NCBI RefSeq assembly: GCF_016820555.1
Contig: NZ_JADHDW010000013.1
Location: 1 to 60,582, forward strand
Length of the DNA stretch: 60,582 nt
From: Bacillus sp. REN10
GTDB lineage: Bacteria; Bacillota; Bacilli; Bacillales; Domibacillaceae
Reading direction: 5' to 3'
Under the pieces are notes generated by a model that was not told where the DNA came from, did not search any database, and saw only the letters and a program-made list of their open reading frames with translations. Shown in pieces: positions 23,944 through 33,697 of the stretch (position 1 is the stretch's first letter; each line of letters opens with the position of its first letter). A program made the translations under genes and the position numbers.

Positions 23944-24717
23944 TTATTTTACATTAGCGTATGTTGAAATGTTGGTGGCATGCTTCCAAATAAAACGAGT
24001 CACATAATCAACAATCATTTCTTTATCATTGTCCATCGAAGCGACATGATACGAGTTAGGCAAAGTGACGAGTTGCTTGTTTTTTGACGAAATATATTTA
24101 TAAATAAAGGTTGTATTTTCAGGCGGAACGACATGATCAATAAACGATTTAATGCAAAGCGCAGGGACGCTAATAGTGGATAATTTGCTTGGAACCTCTA
24201 TCATCAAGCTCTGCAATTCACGAATCGCTCGAACTGGTGCTTGATCATACGTAATTTCCTCCACATTTTTTGCCTTTATATCCGGAGCTCCTTCATCGAT
24301 AAAACGAGGAACTGGCGCTTTTTTTAAATATTCAAGTTCTGGAATCGTAAGGGCTGCATTAATTGTAATAATCCCTTCGATATCCTTATACTCCGATGCT
24401 AACTTAAGCGTTAACGTGCCCCCCATCGATTGTCCCATCACAAATATGCGTTTGCCACGAGCTTTTAATGTTTGATAGCCTTGTTTAAAGCTTTGATACC
24501 AATCTTCATGCGTACATTTTTCCATATCTAAGTAGTGCGTTCCATGTCCTTTAAGGCGAGGAGCAAGAACAGTAAACCCTTTAGCTGCCAAGCTTTCTCC
24601 TAAAAAACGAACACTTTGTGGTGTGCCAATAAATCCATGCGAAAGCAAAATTCCAATTTCATTTCCTTCAAAATAAAATGCCTCAGCACCCGGTATTACC
24701 TTATACTGTTCTTGCAT
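23944..24717 (-). CDS. Alpha/beta-hydrolase carboxylesterase / monoacylglycerol lipase
   Basis: 257 residues from the ATG at 24717, preceded by GGGAGGGACGAGC. Similar in size and motifs to Bacillus/Geobacillus thermostable carboxylesterase and monoacylglycerol lipase (Est30, bMGL). Oxyanion region LLSHGFIGTPQS near 29-40, nucleophile Ser in FVMGQSMGGTL (about 97), acid Asp in SFIDHVVPPEN and His in PNSYHVASMD. No signal peptide, so cytosolic. It would hydrolyse short- to medium-chain esters. Monocistronic, with a near-consensus sigma-A promoter, convergent with the amidohydrolase gene. Confidence 0.88.
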   Translation of the reverse strand: MQEQYKVIPGAEAFYFEGNEIGILLSHGFIGTPQSVRFLGESLAAKGFTVLAPRLKGHGTHYLDMEKCTHEDWYQSFKQGYQTLKARGKRIFVMGQSMGGTLTLKLASEYKDIEGIITINAALTIPELEYLKKAPVPRFIDEGAPDIKAKNVEEITYDQAPVRAIRELQSLMIEVPSKLSTISVPALCIKSFIDHVVPPENTTFIYKYISSKNKQLVTLPNSYHVASMDNDKEMIVDYVTRFIWKHATNISTYANVK

Positions 24718-24760
24718 GCTCGTCCCTCCCACTTTTAATTCCGATTATTCTCATGTGTTT

Positions 24761-24789
24761 ATTTTATGTTTTTATATCCTACATGTCAA
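24761..24789 (-). promoter_or_regulatory. Sigma-A promoter of the carboxylesterase gene
   Basis: Minus strand TTGACA (24784-24789), 17-base spacer, TAAAAT (24761-24766), about 44 bases before the start codon. Confidence 0.75.
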
Positions 24790-25029
24790 CTATGAATTGA
24801 ATCTTTATAGGCAAAACAACCTCTTTCATAGGACTAGAACTTGATAGTTTCATTGAACCTAATAAATAATAAGCGAACTGGTTACAAGAGGTATAAAACA
24901 AATTTAAACAAGATTGATCAAAATACGATATATAAACATATTCAGCTCATCCAAAAACTTTCTCCAACATGTGCTTATTTTGAATGATGTGTCATATATC
25001 AGTAAAAATTGTGATGATGAAACAACATA
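24790..25029. other. AT-rich intergenic region after the ABC ATPase gene
   Basis: Boundary between the native-looking carboxylesterase gene and the acquired-looking ABC operon. No gene, transfer RNA, attachment-site repeat or clear terminator is seen downstream of the ATPase stop at 25030. Confidence 0.4.
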
Positions 25030-25788
25030 TTATATTCCTATTTCCCGCATTTTTGCCGTGATTTTTTTCATCCTGTCATCCATATCTGTGCCATTGAATT
25101 TGTTAAACCGCATTTCGCTCACAATTTTTCCATCGCACATAAACATAATACGCTCAGTCCTAGCTGCAACCTTTGCATCGTGAGTTACAAGCATAACCGC
25201 CGTACCTTCTGTATTAATTTCGGAAATTGTGTCCATAATTTCCTGTGCAGATTTTGAATTAAGCGCGCCAGTCGGCTCGTCACCGAAGATAATTTTAGGA
25301 TTACTAATAAGTGCGCGACATATTCCTGCACGCTGAAGCTGTCCTCCCGAAACCTGGGTAATATCACGCTTCTCCAGTTCCGCAATACCAACTTTTTTCA
25401 TAAGCATTTTTGCTTTTTCAATAACCTTCGTAGCGCTTTTTCTGTTATCCCGCATTGAAGGAAGAATAATGTTATCTAGAATGTTCAGGTTTTTAAGCAA
25501 AGTCGGCTGCTGAAAAATAAACCCCATTTTTGTTCTGCGTATGTCGGCAAGTTCTTTTTCACTAAGTGCTGACAGATCCCTACCATCAAAAGAAACCTTG
25601 CCATCGTCAATGCCGTCCATTCCACTCATCGCATACATCAGCGTCGATTTTCCTGAACCCGAAGGCCCCATAACCGAAACGAACTCTCCCTCGTTTATTT
25701 CAACGGACACTCTATCGAGAACATTGTGCTTTTCATTGCCTACTCCGAAAGATTTTACTATATTTTCACCGATAATAATCTTCTTCAT
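25030..25788 (-). CDS. ABC transporter ATP-binding protein (MacB/LolD type)
   Basis: 252 residues, a stand-alone ATPase with Walker A GPSGSGKST (about 41-49), Q-loop FIFQQPTLL, signature VSGGQLQRAGICRAL, Walker B IIFGDEPTGALN and switch His in LVTHDAKVA. The GDEPTGALN form is typical of ATPases that partner FtsX-type permeases (MacB, BceA). It lies three bases downstream of the permease gene with AAGGAGTAGATT before the ATG. The pair would use ATP to drive a mechanical movement across the membrane for drug or peptide resistance or lipoprotein release. Last gene of the tetR-MFS-FtsX-ABC operon. The style of the protein recalls clostridial homologues. Confidence 0.92.
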   Translation of the reverse strand: MKKIIIGENIVKSFGVGNEKHNVLDRVSVEINEGEFVSVMGPSGSGKSTLMYAMSGMDGIDDGKVSFDGRDLSALSEKELADIRRTKMGFIFQQPTLLKNLNILDNIILPSMRDNRKSATKVIEKAKMLMKKVGIAELEKRDITQVSGGQLQRAGICRALISNPKIIFGDEPTGALNSKSAQEIMDTISEINTEGTAVMLVTHDAKVAARTERIMFMCDGKIVSEMRFNKFNGTDMDDRMKKITAKMREIGI

Positions 25789-25791
25789 AAT

Positions 25792-28110
25792 CTACTCCTT
25801 TATATTTTCAGATATTTTTATTTCTCCTGCTCTCGATGTACCGATAATGGTTGCGATAAGCACTGAGCATATCATCATCATTGGACATAATAGATACGCA
25901 GAAAGTGGACTAACAACAAACTCAAATGATGACGCTCCAAACGATGAGATAACCGCGCTCGCAAGTATCTCCCCAAGAGTGTTTGCTAGAAGCGTCCCAA
26001 GAACAATTCCGGCAATCAGAACAAATACCGAACGTGAAACATACTGTATTGTAATATCCGAGTTTGTAAAACCTAAAGATTTCATTACGGCAATGGAGTA
26101 TTTGTCCTTTGCGACAAGCATTTTCATAAACAACAGTGTAACTAATACCGCTATAATCAGTGCAACGACAATTGCAGTATAGGATGCCTTTCCGACGGAG
26201 CTTATTGTTGAGCCGAATGTCTGTGTAATATATTCATCAATACCCGAAATCTTTGCAAAGCTGAAATTGTCTGTATATTCCGAAGTCTTTTCTTCGACAA
26301 GAGATTGATCCGAAAGCTCCACATAAATAACGCACCACATCATATCCGCCGAATTGTCAGCGAAAACAGCTTTTGCGGTTTTACCACCGTTAGTAATGTC
26401 GGAATAAGTTCCGCATACTGTGAGATTCTTCTCCTTCCCCTCAATCATCAATGTAATGACATCGCCGACCTTTTTGCCCAACTCATCAGCGTTAATAGCT
26501 GAAAGCGCAATTTCGTCTTCTGAGGTGGGTGCTCTGCCTTCGGAATATTCTACTGGGAATATTGAATGGTCGCCAAGCTCTATTTTTATTCCTTCCTCCG
26601 TCCCAGATTCTGTCTTTACTTTGAATGTTTTGGTCGTAAGTACAGCATATTTCGCTACAGATTTATCACGCTCCAGCGTCTTGACAACTTCCGCTGCTTT
26701 TTTAGAAAGATTGTCAGTCTGCTGAATATCGATACGCATATCACTACTTCCTATCCCCATATATGTGATGAAGTTTTTCGAGGAAATAGTGTTGTACAGG
26801 TTTTGCGGAACGATAATGATAAATGTCGAGATCACAAGCACTACAAGCATTGTGACGTAAAGACTTTTTCTTACAAGGACATCTTTTACGCCCAGAAAAA
26901 TATTCGTGTTAAACAGCCTATTTCCACTCAGGCAAAAAGATTTTGCTTGTGCGGATTTTTCCTGTGAAGTACCAAATCGTATGGCTTCCGCTGCTGATAT
27001 TTTCTGAAAACGTTTCAGCACTTTGCTTATATAGGCAATAATTGCAAGGAACACAAACAATATACCGATTATTCCGAACAATAGAGTGGAAGAAGACTTT
27101 TCACTTTCCCCCATATAAAGCCGTATATTTTCAAGCAGCATACCTTTGAACACAAAGGAAAGTACAAATCCGAGAGTACAACCAACTGCTGCAATGACTG
27201 CATATTTCGCAAAATAAATCTTTTTTATGTCGGAAACACGTAGCCCTATTGCTTTCATAACACCTATTTCTCGGTAGTCGTCTTCGATTTTCGCAAAGAG
27301 TGTAAAGCGTATGCACATAAATGAGATGGCAACGACAAGTGCACTTACAAGAAGTATAACTGCAATCATCAGCCCATCCGAAATGGCATTAAGCATTTTG
27401 AAAAGCGGATATGTAATTGTCGGTCCGTTTGCTTCAAGTCCTGCGGAAGTGTAAGCAGTTTCGAATGCGCCAATTTCAGACAAGTCCTTTAATCTGAACT
27501 CAATCAGATATTCCGTGCTTCCGAGATCCTTTATTGCCGCATAATCACTTTCGCTCACAAGAAATCTCTTTGACGAGGCAAGTAACGAATTCATCTGTGA
27601 ATCTCGGAGAAATCCCGCAATGGTAAATTTCTTTCCACCTACCACAACTTTGTCACCGACTTTTGCAATGCCATCTTTCATATAACCTACTGGAACATAA
27701 AGCTCCCCATCGGATACATTTATAACATTTCCGTCAAGATCAAGGAGATAATCAAATTTCTCACTTTGTGTACTGAAGCCATTATCTTGAACCGTGTCCG
27801 CAAGCGAGTTTCCATCAATTATAATTTGCGCACCGTCAACATTGAGAAATTCAACCACTTGAAATTCATGGACATTGCTGTTCTGCTCCGCGAAATCCGC
27901 AAGCCGTCCAATATCAATATCACCTGAATGCATTTGCATAAAATGTGGGGTTTTCGCCTGCTTCATGAGTGTATCTATCGCACCCGAAAGATTTACGACA
28001 AGTATCGCCGAAAGAGCAACAAGCATAGCCGCGGCAGCGACAAATATCGTTGTTGTCAGCGTTATCAGCTTGCTTTTTAAAATATCATTACGAATTATTC
28101 TGTAATACAT
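25792..28110 (-). CDS. FtsX-family ABC transporter permease
   Basis: 772 residues in the long duplicated FtsX form. One membrane helix at about 15-40, an extracellular domain to about 240, three helices (about 245-375), a second helix plus extracellular domain (about 410-630), and three C-terminal helices. The IGVMKAIGL (first half) and IAVMKSLGF (second half) motifs after each core helix are the repeat hallmark. Partner of the downstream ATPase. ATG follows GAGGTGACTT and overlaps the MFS gene end by 16 bases. Substrate unknown; BceB-like peptide sensing is unlikely because no two-component system is adjacent and the extracellular part is split in two. Confidence 0.9.
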   Translation of the reverse strand: MYYRIIRNDILKSKLITLTTTIFVAAAAMLVALSAILVVNLSGAIDTLMKQAKTPHFMQMHSGDIDIGRLADFAEQNSNVHEFQVVEFLNVDGAQIIIDGNSLADTVQDNGFSTQSEKFDYLLDLDGNVINVSDGELYVPVGYMKDGIAKVGDKVVVGGKKFTIAGFLRDSQMNSLLASSKRFLVSESDYAAIKDLGSTEYLIEFRLKDLSEIGAFETAYTSAGLEANGPTITYPLFKMLNAISDGLMIAVILLVSALVVAISFMCIRFTLFAKIEDDYREIGVMKAIGLRVSDIKKIYFAKYAVIAAVGCTLGFVLSFVFKGMLLENIRLYMGESEKSSSTLLFGIIGILFVFLAIIAYISKVLKRFQKISAAEAIRFGTSQEKSAQAKSFCLSGNRLFNTNIFLGVKDVLVRKSLYVTMLVVLVISTFIIIVPQNLYNTISSKNFITYMGIGSSDMRIDIQQTDNLSKKAAEVVKTLERDKSVAKYAVLTTKTFKVKTESGTEEGIKIELGDHSIFPVEYSEGRAPTSEDEIALSAINADELGKKVGDVITLMIEGKEKNLTVCGTYSDITNGGKTAKAVFADNSADMMWCVIYVELSDQSLVEEKTSEYTDNFSFAKISGIDEYITQTFGSTISSVGKASYTAIVVALIIAVLVTLLFMKMLVAKDKYSIAVMKSLGFTNSDITIQYVSRSVFVLIAGIVLGTLLANTLGEILASAVISSFGASSFEFVVSPLSAYLLCPMMMICSVLIATIIGTSRAGEIKISENIKE

Positions 28111-29393
28111 AAGTCACCTCTGTTTTCAAGCTTTTTAACCGATTTCAAGTTGTACAGAATTACTGAAGTAACACATAACAAAATTCCAGCGATAATAATG
28201 AGTAATCCCATTCCTCTGCCACTTCCCGTGCCGATGATCTTTCCTACACTGTCAGCAAGCACCCCGCCGTCCACTAACAAAGGCGTGAACACATAATCCG
28301 CCAGCACACCGGAAAGCGTATAAGCAGCAATAAATCCAAACTGTGAAATTACCCCTATAACTGACCATGCTCTGCCCTGAACAGAATTATCAATGTTGGT
28401 GCGAACAAGAAAATCAAGGGTTGTGTTTGCAAATGGCATCATGGCAAAGAAGAGAAATCCTGAAATGCAGAGAAGTACAATATTTTCGCGAAGTCCGAAT
28501 ACCGCCATAAATATTCCTTCACAAAACAGCGAAATAGAAAGAATTTTTATAAAGCCTTTTTTTATCGGAAGAATTCCTATAATCACACTTGATACAAGCA
28601 TCCCTGTAGCCACAATTGTTTCAATTGTTCCTACTACGGCACTGTTTGAAAAAGCAAGTATCATCGGCACGGAAAGTGTTTCTATGAAGCCAAGGAAAAA
28701 AGTCATTACCGATGACATTATTACAAGAACCAGTACACCTCTGTCTTTAGAAATGGCGCTCCAACCGTCTTGGAATTCTTGGATAAACGATTTTGCCTGT
28801 TCGCATTTCTTTGTAACAAGACCTTTACGTACAACAAGAGTTGAAATAACTGTTACAAAAAATGTACAGATGTCGATTATAAGTAGCAGCTTTATATTCG
28901 AAACGGTGAGCAGAAATCCCGCAATTATAGGGGAAATTAGGTATTTTGCCGAGCCTGCAACTTGAACAAAACCACTTGCCTTTGTGTACTCCTCTTCGGT
29001 AAGCAAATCTGTAACCGTAGCCTTGTATGCGGGATCAAGCAGCGATGAAAAACACGAGCTTATTGTCACTCCCACGCAAATCTGCCATAGCTGCGCTTCT
29101 CCACTAAGCATACAAATCAAAATGAATATAAGTCCTATCGCAGAAAGACTGTCGCCCAGCACCATTAGAAGCCTGCGATCATAGCGATCTGCCAGCACTC
29201 CTGACACGGGACTTAAAAGAAGCGACGGCATAAACGCAAGTAAGGTTACAAGTGCCATTGCCGATGCCTTTCCCGTTTGCTCAAAAACATAAATCCCAAG
29301 TCCGAATGAAGTCAGCCCATTTCCTATCGTTGAAATAAGCTGTCCTGACCATAGAAGAAGAAATTTCCTGAATGATCCCCCTGACTTATTCAT
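28095..29393 (-). CDS. MFS transporter (MefA/multidrug-type)
   Basis: 432 residues from the ATG at 29393, which overlaps the tetR stop as ATGAATAA; longer in-frame starts lie inside tetR. Twelve hydrophobic segments; GVLADRYDRRLLMV after helix 2 is MFS motif A. The N-terminus FRKFLLLWSGQLISTIGNGLTSFGLGIYVF is typical of the MFS_3 group (macrolide efflux MefA-like and enterobactin exporters). Co-transcribed with a TetR regulator and an FtsX/ABC pair. Likely exporter; substrate unknown. Confidence 0.87.
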   Translation of the reverse strand: MNKSGGSFRKFLLLWSGQLISTIGNGLTSFGLGIYVFEQTGKASAMALVTLLAFMPSLLLSPVSGVLADRYDRRLLMVLGDSLSAIGLIFILICMLSGEAQLWQICVGVTISSCFSSLLDPAYKATVTDLLTEEEYTKASGFVQVAGSAKYLISPIIAGFLLTVSNIKLLLIIDICTFFVTVISTLVVRKGLVTKKCEQAKSFIQEFQDGWSAISKDRGVLVLVIMSSVMTFFLGFIETLSVPMILAFSNSAVVGTIETIVATGMLVSSVIIGILPIKKGFIKILSISLFCEGIFMAVFGLRENIVLLCISGFLFFAMMPFANTTLDFLVRTNIDNSVQGRAWSVIGVISQFGFIAAYTLSGVLADYVFTPLLVDGGVLADSVGKIIGTGSGRGMGLLIIIAGILLCVTSVILYNLKSVKKLENRGDLCITE

Positions 29394-30048
29394 TGCTGTT
29401 TCCATCTCTTCTATCTCCATTTCCGCTGTCAAACATCTTCATCATATGTGTAAGACTTCCGCTTTCGACACCGAGCAGCCTTTCTACGTTGAAAATAAAC
29501 GCCTTTATACGTGAAACACGCTCTTCATTCGTCATATTCACCATATCATCATCAAAAACAGTATTCGTATACGCCACAACCATTTCCATACATTCATACG
29601 GATACGGCGTATTGAATAGTCCTTGTTCAATGCCCTCGCGGATTATTTCCGTCAGTATCGGTGGAACGCCATTGATTATGACCTTTTGTATTTTCTGATG
29701 CATAAGCGCGTTTTGCGGCCTGTGAATGTGCTCCATTATTTCCTGACTGCTTCCTCCACTGATGTTCAGTGACATGACAACGCGGATAATACGGTCGAAT
29801 ACGAGTATGCTCTTGTCTGCGGCAATTTCCTGCGCCACATCTAAAAGACGGATACTATACCGCTCAATCAACGCATCCATAATATCCTCCTTCGACTTGA
29901 AGTGATGATATAATGTTCCCCGCGCAATTCCGACTTTTTCGAGAATATCGTTCGTACTTGTACCATCAAAGCCCTTCTGACCGAAAAGCTCGTCTGCCAC
30001 GTCAAGAATTTCGTTCCTACGTTCCTCGGCTTTTTTTGTAACTCTCAT
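29386..30048 (-). CDS. TetR-family transcriptional regulator
   Basis: 220 residues from the ATG at 30048, eight bases after GGAGG. N-terminal TetR DNA-binding domain: RRNEILDVADELFGQKGFDG, then TSTNDILEKVGIARGTLYHHFKSKEDIM around 30-58. The C-terminal ligand domain is divergent, as usual. Heads the operon with MFS, FtsX and ABC genes. A palindromic site ACCGAC-N5-GTCGGT lies 20 bases upstream of the start with a further half-site about 35 bases away, supporting autorepression. Probably a drug- or metabolite-responsive repressor. Confidence 0.9.
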   Translation of the reverse strand: MRVTKKAEERRNEILDVADELFGQKGFDGTSTNDILEKVGIARGTLYHHFKSKEDIMDALIERYSIRLLDVAQEIAADKSILVFDRIIRVVMSLNISGGSSQEIMEHIHRPQNALMHQKIQKVIINGVPPILTEIIREGIEQGLFNTPYPYECMEMVVAYTNTVFDDDMVNMTNEERVSRIKAFIFNVERLLGVESGSLTHMMKMFDSGNGDRRDGNSNE

Positions 30049-30067
30049 TTTGACAACCTCCATATAG

Positions 30068-30084
30068 ACCGACTGACTGTCGGT
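30068..30084. promoter_or_regulatory. Candidate TetR operator
   Basis: ACCGACTGACTGTCGGT: perfect 6-bp arms with a 5-base centre. A related half-site, ACTGTCGGTTT, sits at 30107-30117. A possible -10 (TATGGT or TATGAT) lies between the two on the minus strand. Confidence 0.6.
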
Positions 30085-30267
30085 TTTATGTTATCATATT
30101 ACCATACTGTCGGTTTAAAATAAAGTTCAATTAAAAATCCGCTAGAAAAATTAGATTTTTAACAGATTAAACTTAAACATTTTGAGCTTGTTCAAAATTC
30201 GAAACGAGGGCTGATTTAACTCGGGAGATTTGATGATTTGTTTTTCTTTTTTACTGCCCCCACCACG

Positions 30268-30299
30268 AAAAAAACCTCCCAAGCATTCACTTGGGAGGT
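30268..30299 (-). terminator. Rho-independent terminator of gatCAB
   Basis: Minus strand ACCTCCCAAG pairs perfectly with CTTGGGAGGT around a 6-base loop, followed by seven T. It starts seven bases after the gatB stop. Confidence 0.9.
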
Positions 30300-30306
30300 C
30301 CATTCA

Positions 30307-31734
30307 TTATCGTTTTTTGATTTCTTCTAATAATAATTTGTTCAGCACAGCTGGGTTGGCTTGTCCTTTGGAGGCTTTCATGATTTGACCTACTAGGAAG
30401 CCTGTTGCTTTGCTTTTTCCGTTTTTGAAGTCTTCGATTGATTGCGGGTTCGCATCTAATGCATCATTGATGAATTTCAACAACACACCTTCATCAGAAA
30501 TTTGAACAAGGCCTTTTTCTTTCACAATTGTCTCCGCATCGCCACCGTTTTCAATTAATTCTTTGAACACTTTTTTGGCGATTTTTGAAGAAATTGTGCC
30601 TTTTTCGATTAGACGGATCATGCCGGCTAAACCTTCTGGCGTCAATTCACACTCATCTAACTCTTTGCCTTCTGCATTTAAATAAGCAGATACTTCACCC
30701 ATTAACCAGTTAGAAGCAAGTTTGGCATCAGCGCCTGCTGCCACCGTTGCTTCGAAAAAGTCGGCCATTTCTTTCGTGATTGTTAATACGTTCGCATCAT
30801 GTGAAGGTAAGCCAAGCTCGTTCATGTAACGCTCTTTTCGCTGATCTGGAAGTTCAGGAATCGACGCACGTACACGCTCTTTCCACTCGTCATCGATATG
30901 GATGTCGACTAAGTCTGGCTCAGGGAAGTAACGATAATCATCGGAGCCTTCTTTCACACGCATCAATAATGTTCTACCAGTTGCTTCGTCAAAACGGCGA
31001 GTTTCTTGATCAATCACGCCGCCCGATAATAACACATCTGCTTGGCGTTTTTCTTCGTATTCTAATCCTTTACGAACAAAGTTAAAAGAGTTTAAGTTTT
31101 TCAACTCGGTTTTTGTACCGAACTCTTCTTGACCGTATGGGCGCAACGAAATGTTGGCGTCACAACGAAGAGAACCCTCTTCCATTTTACAGTCGGATAC
31201 TTCTGTATATTGGATGATCGATTTTAATTTCTCTAAGTAAGCATACGCTTCTTCTGGTGTGCGAATATCCGGCTCAGATACGATTTCCACGAGCGGAGTT
31301 CCTTGGCGGTTGTAATCGCATAAAGAGTAGTTGCCCGCATGTGTTAATTTTCCTGCGTCCTCTTCCATGTGAATACGAGTGATCCCGATTTTTTTCTTTT
31401 TGCCGTCTACTTCAATTTCGATCCAGCCGTTCTCACCGATTGGTTGGTCGAACTGCGAAATTTGATAAGCTTTCGGATTATCCGGGTAGAAATAGTTTTT
31501 GCGGTCAAACTTAGTAACAGATGCCACTTCACAATTCAGTGCCATTGCTGCTTTCATCGCAAATTCAACAACGCGTTTATTAACAACTGGGAGTACGCCT
31601 GGGTAGCCTAGATCAACGACAGTTGTATTTGTATTCGGTTCTGCTCCAAAGTGAGCAGGCGCCGATGAAAAGATTTTTGAATTCGTTTTTAACTCTACAT
31701 GGACTTCTAATCCAATGACCGTTTCAAAGTTCAT
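30307..31734 (-). CDS. gatB: Asp-tRNA(Asn)/Glu-tRNA(Gln) amidotransferase subunit B
   Basis: 475 residues from the ATG at 31734, eight bases after AAGGGG; the GTG nine bases upstream lies too near that site. The tRNA-binding and kinase subunit of GatCAB, which makes Gln-tRNA(Gln), and in some species Asn-tRNA(Asn), by amidating misacylated tRNA. Conserved blocks: [61 protein letters not shown] and the C-terminal YqeY-like tail ([25 protein letters not shown]). Length as in B. subtilis. Third gene of gatCAB. Confidence 0.97.
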   Translation of the reverse strand: MNFETVIGLEVHVELKTNSKIFSSAPAHFGAEPNTNTTVVDLGYPGVLPVVNKRVVEFAMKAAMALNCEVASVTKFDRKNYFYPDNPKAYQISQFDQPIGENGWIEIEVDGKKKKIGITRIHMEEDAGKLTHAGNYSLCDYNRQGTPLVEIVSEPDIRTPEEAYAYLEKLKSIIQYTEVSDCKMEEGSLRCDANISLRPYGQEEFGTKTELKNLNSFNFVRKGLEYEEKRQADVLLSGGVIDQETRRFDEATGRTLLMRVKEGSDDYRYFPEPDLVDIHIDDEWKERVRASIPELPDQRKERYMNELGLPSHDANVLTITKEMADFFEATVAAGADAKLASNWLMGEVSAYLNAEGKELDECELTPEGLAGMIRLIEKGTISSKIAKKVFKELIENGGDAETIVKEKGLVQISDEGVLLKFINDALDANPQSIEDFKNGKSKATGFLVGQIMKASKGQANPAVLNKLLLEEIKKR

Positions 31735-31746
31735 TTTGTTCACCCC

Positions 31747-33204
31747 TTACAATGTTGGTTTTTGTTTATGAAAGTCTGTTGCTTGTTCGAACGCGTGAGC
31801 AACACGGTATACTGTTTTCTCTTCAAAATGCTTACCGATGATTTGCAGACCAAGCGGCATACCATTTGAGAATCCGCATGGAACAGAAATACCTGGTACA
31901 CCCGCCAAGTTCACAGGAATTGTTAATAGGTCGTTCGCATACATCGTTAATGGGTCATTAATGATTTCACCGATTTTAAACGCTGGTGTTGGCGTTGTTG
32001 GACCGATGATGACATCATAGTTTTCAAAGACATCTTCAAAGTCCTTTTTAATTAATGTGCGGACTTGTTGCGCTTTTTTGTAATATGCATCATAGTAACC
32101 GGAACTTAAAGCGAAAGTTCCAAGCATAATGCGGCGTTTGACCTCATCGCCAAAGCCTTCCGCACGCGTTTTCTTGTAAAGGTCGATTAAGTTTTCCGCA
32201 TTTTCAGCGCGGTAACCGTAGCGAATACCGTCAAAGCGAGCTAAGTTAGAAGACGCCTCAGAAGACGCTAATAAATAATAAGTCGCAACGCCATACTTAG
32301 AATGTGGCAAAGATACTTCATCCCAAGTTGCGCCCATACCTTCTAGTACTTTTAATGCATCAAGAACTGATTGACGTACATCTTCTGATACCCCTTCACC
32401 AAGGTATTCTTTCGGCACAGCAATACGAAGACCTTTCACATCGCCTGTTAATGCTTGAGCATAAGAATCAACTGGGATATTCGCAGATGTCGAATCATGC
32501 GGGTCGACACCAGAAATCGCTTCCAGTAAATAAGCGTTATCCTCAACATTGCGTGTGATTGGACCAATTTGATCCAATGACGAAGCGAAGGCGATTAAAC
32601 CGAAACGAGATACACGTCCGTATGTAGGCTTTAATCCCACGACACCACAGAACGCAGCTGGTTGACGAATGGAACCACCTGTATCCGAACCAAGTGAAAA
32701 TGGCACTTGTCCTGCGGCTACAGCTGCTGCTGAACCACCGGAAGATCCGCCAGGTACGCGATCTAAGTCCCATGGATTACGCGTTTTTTGATAGCTGGAG
32801 TTTTCTGTAGAAGACCCCATTGCAAATTCATCCATGTTTAATTTACCGATCGTAATCGTGTCTGCTTCATGAAGCTTGTTCATCACTGTTGCATCATAGA
32901 TCGGATCGAAGTTGTTTAAAATTTGGCTTCCGCTCGTTGTGCGTAATCCTTTTGTGACGATATTATCTTTAATTCCAATCGGCATCCCAAATAAAAGGCC
33001 TTTCGCCTCATCCGTTCCGACTTTCGTTTGTAATGCCTCTGCTTGCTTGCGAGCATTTTCTTCATTTAATGTAATAAAAGCTTGAACCTTGTCTTCTACT
33101 TCTTGAATTCTTTTAAAAGACTCATCCACTAAATCCGGAATGGATACTTCTTTTTTATGTAAAAGATCGTGAAGCTCCGTTAGCTTATGATCAAATAATG
33201 ACAT
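31747..33204 (-). CDS. gatA: Asp-tRNA(Asn)/Glu-tRNA(Gln) amidotransferase subunit A
   Basis: 485 residues. The glutaminase of GatCAB, releasing ammonia from glutamine. The amidase signature is intact: Lys78 in [24 protein letters not shown] (cis-Ser) and the nucleophile Ser in [18 protein letters not shown] follows TAGGGAGGGAAAACAGA. It lies 14 bases after gatC and 12 before gatB. Confidence 0.97.
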   Translation of the reverse strand: MSLFDHKLTELHDLLHKKEVSIPDLVDESFKRIQEVEDKVQAFITLNEENARKQAEALQTKVGTDEAKGLLFGMPIGIKDNIVTKGLRTTSGSQILNNFDPIYDATVMNKLHEADTITIGKLNMDEFAMGSSTENSSYQKTRNPWDLDRVPGGSSGGSAAAVAAGQVPFSLGSDTGGSIRQPAAFCGVVGLKPTYGRVSRFGLIAFASSLDQIGPITRNVEDNAYLLEAISGVDPHDSTSANIPVDSYAQALTGDVKGLRIAVPKEYLGEGVSEDVRQSVLDALKVLEGMGATWDEVSLPHSKYGVATYYLLASSEASSNLARFDGIRYGYRAENAENLIDLYKKTRAEGFGDEVKRRIMLGTFALSSGYYDAYYKKAQQVRTLIKKDFEDVFENYDVIIGPTTPTPAFKIGEIINDPLTMYANDLLTIPVNLAGVPGISVPCGFSNGMPLGLQIIGKHFEEKTVYRVAHAFEQATDFHKQKPTL

Positions 33205-33218
33205 TCTGTTTTCCCTCC

Positions 33219-33509
33219 CTACTCAATAATAGATGGCACGCGAATTTGCCCATTTTCATGATCTGGGGCATTTTTCAATACTTCCTCTTGCGGAAGGCCT
33301 GGTTTCGCCTCATCTTCGCGCATAATATTTTTCATATCTAAAACATGGGACGTTGGCAATACATCCGTTGTATCTAATTCATTTAGTTGTTCAGCAAAAG
33401 AGATAATCGCATCAAGATGAGATGTAAACTTCTCCACTTCTTCATCTGTCACGGCAAGGCGCGCTAAATTCGCCACATGTCTTACTTGTTCTTCTGTAAT
33501 ACGTGTCAC
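33219..33509 (-). CDS. gatC: Asp-tRNA(Asn)/Glu-tRNA(Gln) amidotransferase subunit C
   Basis: 96 residues, the B. subtilis length. The small belt subunit that wraps GatA and helps fix it to Gat[26 protein letters not shown] and the central [15 protein letters not shown] are family hallmarks. Start is GTG, preceded by GGAGGTGAAGGAAA. First gene of gatCAB with a sigma-A-like promoter upstream. Confidence 0.95.
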   Translation of the reverse strand: MTRITEEQVRHVANLARLAVTDEEVEKFTSHLDAIISFAEQLNELDTTDVLPTSHVLDMKNIMREDEAKPGLPQEEVLKNAPDHENGQIRVPSIIE

Positions 33510-33554
33510 TTTCCTTCACCTCCATAAAAATTAAAGCATGTCACAATACTATTC

Positions 33555-33584
33555 ATCTTATCAAATTTCCCGGTTTTATAGCAA
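33555..33584 (-). promoter_or_regulatory. Probable promoter of gatCAB
   Basis: Minus strand TTGCTA (33579-33584), 18-base spacer, TAAGAT (33555-33560). Confidence 0.5.
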
Positions 33585-33639
33585 TTCGCACAAAGTTTAT
33601 TTTACCATGCTCATCTCCTTTCTAGTAGCTTCGTATAAA

Positions 33640-33687
33640 AGAAATCAAAAGAAATAACCTCCGAGCCTATTGACCCAGAGGTTATTT
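33640..33687 (-). terminator. Rho-independent terminator of aceBA
   Basis: Minus strand GAAATAACCTC pairs with GAGGTTATTTC, followed by TTTTGATTTCTTTT, 11 bases after the aceA stop. Confidence 0.8.
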
Positions 33688-33697
33688 CTCACTTTGA

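Noticed and set aside
24914-25183. Plus-strand 89-codon frame opposite the ABC ATPase
   Set aside because: Antisense shadow of the ATPase 3' end; low complexity, no ribosome binding site.
25792-28110. BceAB-type antimicrobial peptide detoxification module
   Set aside because: No BceRS two-component system is adjacent, and the permease has two extracellular domains rather than the single large BceB one; the regulator is TetR.
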